Assembly (NCBI GenBank): GCA_007135385.1
Contig: SLIY01000259.1
Span: forward strand, 1 to 10,299
From: Leptolyngbyaceae cyanobacterium CSSed165cm_216
GTDB taxonomy: Bacteria; Cyanobacteriota; Cyanobacteriia; Phormidesmidales; Phormidesmidaceae
DNA: 10,299 nucleotides
Direction of reading: 5' to 3'
Position numbers and translations under genes: made by a program. Below, piece by piece: positions 1 through 8,146 of this stretch (position 1 is the first letter of the stretch; every line of letters starts with the position of its first letter). Under the pieces are notes generated by a model, which saw only the letters and a list, made by a program, of their open reading frames with translations, was not told the origin of the DNA and made no database searches.

Positions 1-713
1 ATATCCTGGCCCGCCCCAACCGGATCAGGATTGCCATTAGGGCCTTCTGGATTCACATAGATCAGCCCCATTTGGACCGCAGCCAGGGGGTTTTCCAGCT
101 CGCGATCGCCGGTATAACGCTGATCCCCCAGCCATTCGCCCTCAGAACCCCAGTAAATGTCTTCTTCCGGTTCCCAAATGTCGGCGCGTCCACCAGCAAA
201 GCCTAAAGTTTTGAACCCCATCGACTCTAGGGCGCAGTTACCCGCCAGAATCATCAGGTCAGCCCAGGAGATTTTCTCGCCGTATTTCTGCTTGATCGGC
301 CACAGCAGCAGGCGGGCTTTATCGAGATTGGCGTTGTCGGGCCAGCTGTTGATCGGCGCAAATCGCTGGTTGCCAGTACCGCCGCCGCCACGCCCATCAC
401 CAATGCGGTAGGTGCCAGCGCTGTGCCATGCCATGCGGATAAAGAGTGGCCCATAGTGGCCGTAGTCAGCGGGCCACCAGTCCTGGGAGGTGGTCATCAG
501 TTCGAACAGGTCTGCCTTCAAGGCCGCAAAATCGAGGCTCTTGAACGCTTCAGTATAGTTAAACGACTCCCCCATGGGATTGGCCCGGGGTGAGTGTTGG
601 TGGAGGATATTCAGATTTAATTTATTCGGCCACCAATCTCGGTTAGACGTGCCATGGCCAGCCGCAGCTCTTTGGATTCCGCCCATAAAGGGGCATTTAC
701 TTTCGCTGCTCAT
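1..713 (-). CDS. katG: Catalase-peroxidase KatG, N-terminal part (cut by left edge)
   Basis: Bifunctional haem catalase-peroxidase that removes hydrogen peroxide in the cytoplasm. I translated 237 codons on the minus strand from the ATG at 713; the frame is open to the window edge, so the C-terminal two thirds are missing. The distal haem pocket motif RMAWHSAGTYR is present, with catalytic Arg93, Trp96 and His97. LIYVNPEG carries Tyr219, the tyrosine of the Met-Tyr-Trp crosslink; the Trp-Tyr spacing of 123 residues matches the family, and the Met lies beyond the edge. The N-terminus (MSSESKCPFMGG, then a WWPN motif) is typical of the family. The start is supported by an AGGAGA Shine-Dalgarno at 718-723, about 4 nt upstream, which is unusually good for this genome. 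The gene is oriented like carB, but 600 bp separate them, so it probably has its own promoter. Confidence 0.96.
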   Translation of the reverse strand, partial: MSSESKCPFMGGIQRAAAGHGTSNRDWWPNKLNLNILHQHSPRANPMGESFNYTEAFKSLDFAALKADLFELMTTSQDWWPADYGHYGPLFIRMAWHSAGTYRIGDGRGGGGTGNQRFAPINSWPDNANLDKARLLLWPIKQKYGEKISWADLMILAGNCALESMGFKTLGFAGGRADIWEPEEDIYWGSEGEWLGDQRYTGDRELENPLAAVQMGLIYVNPEGPNGNPDPVGAGQD

Positions 714-1313
714 AGTCTCTCCTATTGAGTGTCATCGAGTGTCGCAATGCGAGTTTCTGGTTGTAGAGCTTCTGGTTGTACTAGAAGTACTATTGATAAA
801 TAACATTTTGGCAATTTATTGACCCAAGCAATGAAGCATGAAGCGATCAGGCCAATAATCGATGGGAAATATATAAGCAATTTTACAATTTGACAATCAA
901 GTTTATAATTTAGAACAATTAATTATGGTTACACTTCTGGGTATGAAAAATCGCGTTATCTGCCTCCAGAACCCCCATGCAAATCCCTGAGTTCTGGTGA
1001 GGAGTGCTCTAAAATTTACTTTCAATAAAATCAAAAGCCTGACAATTCTGGCGCACTGTACTGATGCTCCAGTAGGTTATCGCTGAGAATTGATCCCCTA
1101 TATTTTGCGGCGAACTTGGTGACGGCCAGCATAGCGGGGGATTCACGTGAACTACGCGCCAGTCGCTTTCGCGTCAGGCGGGAATCCATTATGGGGTAAC
1201 GGCTCTAGTGGGTACTTCAGTTTGAGGCGCATCCCTAAATAGGACCTCAGGAGCCAGAAACCAGAAGTTGGTACTCTCCTAGCTGCTAAACTCCTGTCTT
1301 CTGACTGTGGTTT
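714..1313. other. 600-bp gene-free region between carB and katG (katG upstream region)
   Basis: I see no convincing gene here. The katG-proximal part (727-960) is AT-rich and holds short direct repeats (listed separately), so it probably contains the katG promoter and regulatory sites, though I could not assign confident -35/-10 boxes. A 52-codon minus-strand ORF runs from ATG 1189 to TGA 1031; it has no Shine-Dalgarno and no motif I recognise, so I leave it uncalled. A perfect 10-bp palindrome TTCACGTGAA lies at 1142-1151. Just after the carB stop, 1248-1300 contains CAGGAG/CTCCTG and related CCAGAA/TTCTG words in opposite orientations. These could form alternative hairpins in the carB 3' end, but there is no T-run. 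Confidence 0.55.
727..790. repeat. Short direct repeats and a small palindrome upstream of katG
   Basis: Three small repeats lie within 80 bp of the katG start. GAGTGTC occurs at 727-733 and 737-743, a 10-bp period. TTCTGGTTGTA occurs at 755-765 and 770-780, a 15-bp period. GTACT/AGTAC forms a 3-nt-loop inverted repeat at 778-782 and 786-790. All of this would lie in the 5' leader or promoter of katG, so regulator binding (for example an oxidative-stress regulator) is possible. None matches a site consensus I can name. Confidence 0.4.
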
Positions 1314-4583
<3,270 letters not shown>

Positions 4584-4690
4584 AGGCGGCAGGGGTGCTT
4601 ACGAAAAATCCAAATCATTTTAAGGGGTATTAGTGGCAGCAGCATGGTGATATTAGGACAATCATGGCCAAAAATTCCCGACTTAGCCTC

Positions 4691-4714
4691 TCGGAGAGCC
4701 GTTCGGAGAGCCGT
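4691..4714. repeat. Perfect 12-bp tandem repeat, two copies
   Basis: TCGGAGAGCCGT is repeated head to tail without mismatch at 4691-4702 and 4703-4714. It lies about 110 bp upstream of carB and 235 bp upstream of rpsP. It could be a two-copy regulator site or a recent slippage duplication; sequence alone does not decide. Confidence 0.75.
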
Positions 4715-4747
4715 AATGTCAGCACTTAGTGATATCAGCATTTAATC

Positions 4748-4783
4748 AACAACGCGTCAGGGGGATGTCCCACTCACGTTGTT
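4748..4783. repeat. Inverted repeat AACAACG / CGTTGTT with nested GGGA/TCCC
   Basis: AACAACG at 4748-4754 pairs perfectly with CGTTGTT at 4777-4783. Inside the 22-nt gap, GGGATGTCCC can form a second small stem. There is no T-run on either side, so an intrinsic terminator is unlikely; an operator or leader RNA structure between the divergent genes is more plausible. Confidence 0.45.
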
Positions 4784-4830
4784 AACGCGCAACTTAGGGT
4801 TAGCCAAACGCTGTTTAGCCAGTCAGGGTG

Positions 4831-4858
4831 TTGGTCTAAGCAGAACTAGTGTTAAGAT
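4831..4858 (+). promoter_or_regulatory. Weak candidate promoter for the rpsP-KH-phoH cluster
   Basis: TTGGTC at 4831-4836 and TAAGAT at 4853-4858 are separated by 16 bp, giving a sigma70-like pair about 90 nt upstream of rpsP. The -35 match is moderate. No other pair in the region has acceptable spacing. Treat as a pointer only. Confidence 0.3.
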
Positions 4859-4947
4859 AAGAGACTTGTGAATTAAACCTAGTGCCTTGGGGCATTAGGG
4901 CTATGCTCACCCTGCACTTTTGACAAAGGTTTTGCCGCTATAGCCTT

Positions 4948-5202
4948 ATGATTAAGCTCCGACTCAAGCGTTTTGGTAAAAAACGGGAAGCCAGCTACCG
5001 GATCGTGGCCATGAACAGCCACAATCGTCGTGATGGTCGCCCCTTAGAAGAACTTGGCTTCTATAACCCTCGCACTGATGAAACTCGGCTGGACGTTCCG
5101 GCCATTATTCGCCGCTTACAGCAGGGAGCCCAGCCCACTAAGACGGTCCAACATATCCTTGAGAAGGCGAATATTTTTGAGCAACTCAAGGCTGAGTCAT
5201 AG
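4948..5202 (+). CDS. rpsP: 30S ribosomal protein S16
   Basis: Small-subunit ribosomal protein that binds 16S rRNA early in 30S assembly. The 84-aa product begins with the family signature MIKLRLKRFGKKREASYRIV and continues with RRDGRPLEELGFYNP at about 27-41, followed by a basic/hydrophobic helical half (IIRRLQQGAQPTKTVQHILEKA). Length is normal for the family. The ATG at 4948 is the only start consistent with the conserved N-terminus; there is no clear Shine-Dalgarno. It is followed 48 nt later by the KH-domain gene in the same direction. This S16-KH pairing occurs in many bacteria, which supports co-transcription. Confidence 0.98.
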   Translation: MIKLRLKRFGKKREASYRIVAMNSHNRRDGRPLEELGFYNPRTDETRLDVPAIIRRLQQGAQPTKTVQHILEKANIFEQLKAES

Positions 5203-5250
5203 CCTTGCAGCTTGCGCCGTTTTAGCCTTAAAACTCCTCCCAGCACCACC

Positions 5251-5616
5251 ATGGACAGGCCTGACTTTTCAGGACTAGTACGGTTCTTAGTAGAACCCTT
5301 TCTCGACTCTCCTGATTCCCTTCGCATTGATTGTGAAGAGAACTCGGTTCAGTCGAAAGTTTGGATTCGGATCGCCTTTGATGGCGATGAACGAGGGCGA
5401 GTCTTTGGGCGGGGTGGTCGCAATATCCAGGCTATCCGCACTGTGGTTAGAGCAACTGCGGCCTTGACGGGTTGGTCAGCCTACTTTGATGTGTATGGCG
5501 CAACTGAGCAAGGCGGGGGAGATAGTGCAGGAAAGTCTCGCACACACCGTCAGGCTGACCAACAAGGGGCCGGGCATCACCGCCCCAAACCCCGGCCTCG
5601 TCCTAAATCTCCTTAG
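5251..5616 (+). CDS. KH-domain RNA-binding protein (KhpA/YlqC family)
   Basis: Small single-KH protein that probably binds RNA non-specifically or as a partner of ribosome/mRNA metabolism. The 121-aa product has the KH fold order: LVRFLVEPFLDSPDSLRI, a beta strand (SKVWIRIAF), then the GXXG loop VFGRGGRNIQAIR with Gly53-Arg-Gly-Gly56, and a helix/strand ending SAYFDVYGA. From about residue 86 it has a polar tail ending in an Arg/Pro/Lys-rich stretch (HHRPKPRPRPKSP), longer than the roughly 80-aa proteins of Firmicutes. I chose ATG 5251 because the KH homology begins there. A TTG at 5212 in the same frame would add 13 residues that do not look family-like. It sits between rpsP and phoH, consistent with a translation/RNA-turnover operon. 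Confidence 0.9.
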   Translation: MDRPDFSGLVRFLVEPFLDSPDSLRIDCEENSVQSKVWIRIAFDGDERGRVFGRGGRNIQAIRTVVRATAALTGWSAYFDVYGATEQGGGDSAGKSRTHRQADQQGAGHHRPKPRPRPKSP

Positions 5617-5661
5617 CACTCAGGTCTCCCTAGCACCCAGCAAGTTACCGGCCAATTTTCT

Positions 5662-5690
5662 AGCGTTTACTTCAAGTTTGCTTAAACGCT
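5662..5690 (+). repeat. Stem-loop between the KH gene and phoH
   Basis: AGCGTTTA at 5662-5669 and TAAACGCT at 5683-5690 are perfect complements (8 bp) around a 13-nt loop, in the 107-nt gap before phoH. No T-run follows, so a full intrinsic terminator is unlikely. It may be an RNA processing or stability element, or a partial attenuator within the operon. Confidence 0.5.
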
Positions 5691-5723
5691 TAGTCGATCC
5701 CTAGCCTTTGCCACTCCTACTGC

Positions 5724-6695
5724 ATGGTTTCTTCGGTTCGCGTTTCTATGCCTAGCCCAGAGAGCGCGATCGCCCTCTCTGGCTATCGAGACGAAAACTT
5801 AAAGCTATTAGCCCGTCAGACCGGTGCTTCCCTGGTGCTGCGAGGCCAAGAATTATTAATTTCTGGAACTGAAAACGGCGCAGACCTGGCCCATCGTCTA
5901 GTAGCAGCCCTAGAGCCAATATGGGGGCCTGGGCAGGCCGTGACCACAGCGGATATCATGACCGCCCGTCATGCCCTCGACACCGACCAAGTAGAGCAAC
6001 TCCAGGCTATTCACCAGGACGTCATCGCTCGTACCCGTCGGGGTGACGTCATCCGAGCCAAAACCTTCCGCCAAAAGCAGTACATCAAGGCCCTGCGCAC
6101 CCACGATATGGTGTTTTGCATTGGTCCCGCAGGTACTGGCAAGACTTTCTTAGCCACAATGGTCGGGGTGCAAGCCCTACTGAACAACGAATACGAACGG
6201 CTAATCTTAACTCGACCAGCGGTAGAAGCGGGAGAACGACTGGGGTTTTTGCCTGGGGATTTACAGCAAAAAATCGATCCGTACCTGCGGCCCCTCTATG
6301 ACGCCCTCCACGAGCTGATCGACCCCGAGAAAATTACCAATTTAATGGAACGCGGCATTATTGAAGTTGCCCCCTTGGCTTACATGCGCGGTCGCACACT
6401 GAATAACGCCTTCGTGATCATGGACGAAGCCCAGAACACTACACCAGCTCAAATGAAAATGGTGCTGACCCGGCTAGGCTTTCGGTCCAGGATGGTAGTG
6501 ACTGGAGATGTGACCCAAACCGACCTGCCTGAAATGCAGACGTCAGGGCTGATCCTGGCGCAAAAAATTCTCAAGCCTGTGGATGGTATTGCCTTTTGCC
6601 AATTGACCCAAGCCGATGTAGTGCGCCACCCACTGGTGCAGCGGATTGTGACGGCTTATGAAAGCTATGACACCCAGAAACGCCCTAAGGGCTAG
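5724..6695 (+). CDS. PhoH-like ATPase (PhoH family)
   Basis: Cytoplasmic P-loop ATPase of the PhoH family, usually linked to RNA metabolism; the precise substrate is unknown. The 323-aa product matches family length. The Walker A motif GPAGTGKT is at 134-141, preceded by the family motif KTFRQKQYIKAL. LTRPAVEAGERLGFLPGD (162-179) and KIDPYLRPLYDAL follow, then Walker B VIMDEAQN (231-238) and the sensor-like GDVTQTDLP at 261-269. The N-terminal 70 residues resemble the KH-like N-terminal region seen in PhoH proteins (my inference from the beta-alpha pattern around SGYRDENLKLLARQTGASL). ATG 5724 is taken as the start; ATG 5748 (MPSPESAIALSG) is a real alternative. The gene follows the KH gene in the same direction. 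Confidence 0.95.
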   Translation: MVSSVRVSMPSPESAIALSGYRDENLKLLARQTGASLVLRGQELLISGTENGADLAHRLVAALEPIWGPGQAVTTADIMTARHALDTDQVEQLQAIHQDVIARTRRGDVIRAKTFRQKQYIKALRTHDMVFCIGPAGTGKTFLATMVGVQALLNNEYERLILTRPAVEAGERLGFLPGDLQQKIDPYLRPLYDALHELIDPEKITNLMERGIIEVAPLAYMRGRTLNNAFVIMDEAQNTTPAQMKMVLTRLGFRSRMVVTGDVTQTDLPEMQTSGLILAQKILKPVDGIAFCQLTQADVVRHPLVQRIVTAYESYDTQKRPKG

Positions 6696-6749
6696 GGTCG
6701 GTTGGCCGAGATACAGCTCCCTTGGCTGAAGATGTCAGGTTCTAGGTGT

Positions 6750-6772
6750 CAGGTGTGCCGATGACACACCTG
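6750..6772. terminator. Hairpin between convergent phoH and the pterin synthase gene
   Basis: CAGGTGTG (6750-6757) and CACACCTG (6765-6772) form a perfect 8-bp stem with a 7-nt loop, in the 129-bp gap between two convergent genes. Position suggests a shared bidirectional terminator. There is no strong T-run on either side, so it is either a weak terminator or an mRNA 3'-end stabilising hairpin. Confidence 0.5.
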
Positions 6773-6824
6773 CCCTGTTCTCGTTAGTTGTCCAGAAGTA
6801 ACCCAGGAACCCAGCCCATCCCGC

Positions 6825-7697
6825 TTAAACTGACGCCAATTGGGGAACAGCCTCAGAGGTCAGTGGGGTTTCAGCGGCGTTTGGCGTACAGTACACTTCA
6901 GCCGAATTGTTCGGGCTCTCAATTAATTTCACCTTGTGCAGACTAGCTCCCAGGTCGCTGATGGGCTGTTGCAGGCGATCGCGAATATGTACTGCAATGT
7001 TCTCGGCCGTGGGCACCACTTCAGCGAAATAAGGAATGTCCTTATTCAAAAAAGTGTGGTCAAAGGGTTCTACCACATGGTCATCAATGGCGGCCTGTAA
7101 CTGGGCTAAATCCACCAGCATGCCGGTGCGAGGATCAATCGTCCCCTTGACCGTCACCTCCAGGTGATAGTTGTGACCATGGCCGTGGGGGCGGGCGCAT
7201 TTGCCATAAATCTCGCAGTTTTCCTCGTAGCTTAAGCGGGGCGAAGCCAACCGGTGGGCAGCACTGAAATGGGTGCTGACAGTAAGGTAAGCGTCCATAG
7301 TTTCTCCTAGGTATTCTGACCAAAGTTCTGGGTGTTCAAACAGCTGAATTTTAACCACGGGCAAATGGAGAACCAGCCGATCCCAAATTGCCTTAGCCAG
7401 ATATTCGGTAGTCGGTAGGGTTTGCTGAAATTCTGGCCAGGCCTCATTCAGGTATGAAAAATCAAGCTGGCTGGTCACCTCCCGCTTAATCACCTGTTTC
7501 ACTTCAGACAGATTCAGCACCATACCGTACTGATCCAGATCTCCTGCCATTGAGACATAGAGCACGTAGTTATGTCCATGACCAGGAGCTTTGGCACAGG
7601 GGCCAAACCTGGCTGAATTTTCAGCGCCACTGAGTTCCGGTAGCCAATAGCGGTGACTCGCCGAAAACTGAGCCCTGCGATTAATAATGCATTTCAT
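6825..7697 (-). CDS. Tandem-domain 6-pyruvoyltetrahydropterin synthase-like protein
   Basis: Two PTPS/QueD-fold domains lie in one 290-aa chain, about twice the usual length. Enzymes of this family convert 7,8-dihydroneopterin triphosphate to 6-pyruvoyl- or 6-carboxytetrahydropterin. Domain 1 (about 1-125) has likely zinc ligands His15, His40 and His42 and Cys34 in a C-x5-HGH motif. Domain 2 (about 135-272) has His148, His173 and His175, with Cys167 also in C-x5-HGH. That spacing is the one I associate with biopterin-type PTPS; QueD has C-x3-HGH. Domain 2 keeps the triad-like Asp213-His214 (PFDHTFLN) and substrate Glu260. Domain 1 has Asp79-Phe80 (LDFSYLN), so the triad His appears lost, although Glu121 is kept. 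The start at 7697 directly precedes the first beta strand. Likely role: pterin (biopterin-glycoside) synthesis; queuosine synthesis is less likely. It is divergent from the DUF4278 gene. Confidence 0.93.
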   Translation of the reverse strand: MKCIINRRAQFSASHRYWLPELSGAENSARFGPCAKAPGHGHNYVLYVSMAGDLDQYGMVLNLSEVKQVIKREVTSQLDFSYLNEAWPEFQQTLPTTEYLAKAIWDRLVLHLPVVKIQLFEHPELWSEYLGETMDAYLTVSTHFSAAHRLASPRLSYEENCEIYGKCARPHGHGHNYHLEVTVKGTIDPRTGMLVDLAQLQAAIDDHVVEPFDHTFLNKDIPYFAEVVPTAENIAVHIRDRLQQPISDLGASLHKVKLIESPNNSAEVYCTPNAAETPLTSEAVPQLASV

Positions 7698-7967
7698 AGA
7701 ATGTGAAGTCGCTTAGCAAAGCATTAAGTTAAGTAACTATTCTCTTTTCAGGATAGTCTAAATCTCGCTGCTTGGGAGAGCCTTGAGAAACCAGAGTTCA
7801 ACCCACTATCCGACCTTTACTCCACCCTATCAGCGGAGTCATAGCCGCCAGCGGGTCTATCCCAAGGTTAAGATTTGCCCAAGCCACTGATCCCTAACTA
7901 AAGGTCGAGATCATTGGCTCGCAAGGGTTTCAAGGATTTGCGACAAAATTTCCAAAAATCCTATGAC
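7698..7967. other. Divergent intergenic region upstream of the riboswitch
   Basis: I find no gene in this stretch. It must contain the promoter of the minus-strand pterin synthase gene, but I see no convincing -35/-10 pair and no Shine-Dalgarno for it. Two inverted repeats stand out. CGACCTTTA at 7811-7819 is the reverse complement of TAAAGGTCG at 7899-7907, 79 bp away. AGGATTT at 7933-7939 pairs with AAATCCT at 7956-7962, just upstream of the candidate DUF4278 promoter. Their roles are unknown. Confidence 0.5.
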
Positions 7968-7996
7968 TTGTTGACATTGAATTAATTTCGTAAAAT
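7968..7996 (+). promoter_or_regulatory. Candidate promoter of the riboswitch-DUF4278 transcript
   Basis: The -10 box TAAAAT at 7991-7996 (one mismatch to TATAAT) is 17 bp downstream of a TTGTTG at 7968-7973. A perfect TTGACA at 7971-7976 overlaps the latter but is only 14 bp from the -10. Initiation 7-8 nt downstream of the -10 would fall near 8003-8004, a few bases before the aptamer begins, which makes good sense for a riboswitch leader. Confidence 0.5.
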
Positions 7997-8003
7997 TGAA
8001 TAC
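7990..8003. promoter_or_regulatory. NtcA-type binding site GTA-N8-TAC overlapping the -10 box
   Basis: GTA at 7990-7992 and TAC at 8001-8003 are separated by exactly 8 bp, matching the core of the consensus for NtcA, the cyanobacterial nitrogen regulator. The site covers the predicted -10 box and abuts the predicted transcription start. From there NtcA should block RNA polymerase rather than activate it; activating sites usually centre near -41. Chance occurrence of the six-base core is not negligible, but the position next to a glutamine riboswitch raises its credibility. Confidence 0.6.
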
Positions 8004-8009
8004 AGAAAT

Positions 8010-8100
8010 ACGTTCATCTGGGACTGCCTGTTAGCTCAAGCTAAGCATTAGGGAATGCAGCCTGGACGGAAGTAAGGAGTTGACTCCTGAAGGAACGCAC
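8010..8100 (+). ncRNA. Glutamine riboswitch (glnA / downstream-peptide RNA class)
   Basis: This cis-acting aptamer binds L-glutamine and controls the gene just downstream. The conserved parts are all present in order. P1 is CGTTC (8011-8015) with GAACG (8093-8097). The invariant core CGGAAGTA lies at 8067-8074. P3 is AGGAG (8075-8079) with CTCCT (8084-8088) around TTGA. The conserved GAAG sits at 8089-8092, with CGCAC at the 3' end. P2 is TCTGGG-(bulged A)-CTGC at 8017-8027 with GCAGCCTGGA at 8057-8066. It is enlarged by an inner hairpin TTAGCT-CA-AGCTAA and an alternative GCATT/AATGC hairpin. The DUF4278 start codon lies about 47 nt downstream. In cyanobacteria this class is known as a translational ON switch, for example upstream of the glutamine-synthetase inactivating factor gene gifB; that this copy acts the same way is inference. 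Confidence 0.92.
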
Positions 8101-8133
8101 TCTGGCCGAGCAGTTTGTTCAACCCTTTGGATA

Positions 8134-8140
8134 CAGGAGG
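8134..8140 (+). promoter_or_regulatory. Shine-Dalgarno of the DUF4278 gene, complementary to riboswitch P3
   Basis: AGGAGG at 8135-8140 lies 6 nt before ATG 8147, a perfect Shine-Dalgarno in a window where most genes have none. CAGGAG (8134-8139) is fully complementary to CTCCTG (8084-8089), which contains the 3' strand of P3. Thus the ribosome site and the aptamer stem can compete for the same strand, a natural expression platform for translational control. Confidence 0.75.
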
Positions 8141-8146
8141 CACTAA

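Larger units (their letters stand above)
4584..4947. other. Divergent intergenic region between carB and rpsP
   Basis: 364 bp with no gene I can support; the two overlapping short reading frames near carB show no family features. It must hold promoters for both carB (minus) and the rpsP cluster (plus). For carB, a TAAAAT -10-like box reads on the minus strand at 4622-4617, without a good -35. The rpsP side has a weak candidate promoter (listed separately). A perfect 12-bp tandem repeat and a hairpin lie between them (listed separately). TTGACA at 4920-4925 and TATAGC at 4939-4944 are only 13 bp apart and too close to the rpsP start to be a normal promoter. Confidence 0.6.

Noticed and set aside
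778..790. GTA...TAC upstream of katG as a possible NtcA site
   Set aside because: The spacing is 7 bp, not the required 8, and katG is not an expected nitrogen target. I kept it only as a small inverted repeat.
901..930. AT-rich TTATAAT-like stretch as a PerR/Fur box for katG
   Set aside because: Only one half resembles the box, there is no clear inverted partner, and it lies about 190 bp upstream of the start.
4920..4944. TTGACA ... TATAGC as the rpsP promoter
   Set aside because: The spacer is only 13 bp, and initiation would fall at or after the rpsP start codon.
5212..5250. TTG 5212 as the start of the KH protein
   Set aside because: The added 13 residues do not resemble the family N-terminus, whereas ATG 5251 begins right at the conserved part.
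5486..5704. Alternative-frame 72-codon ORF overlapping the end of the KH gene
   Set aside because: The KH frame continues with a plausible basic Pro/Arg tail to its own stop codon, so this frame is a shadow and there is no sign of a frameshift.
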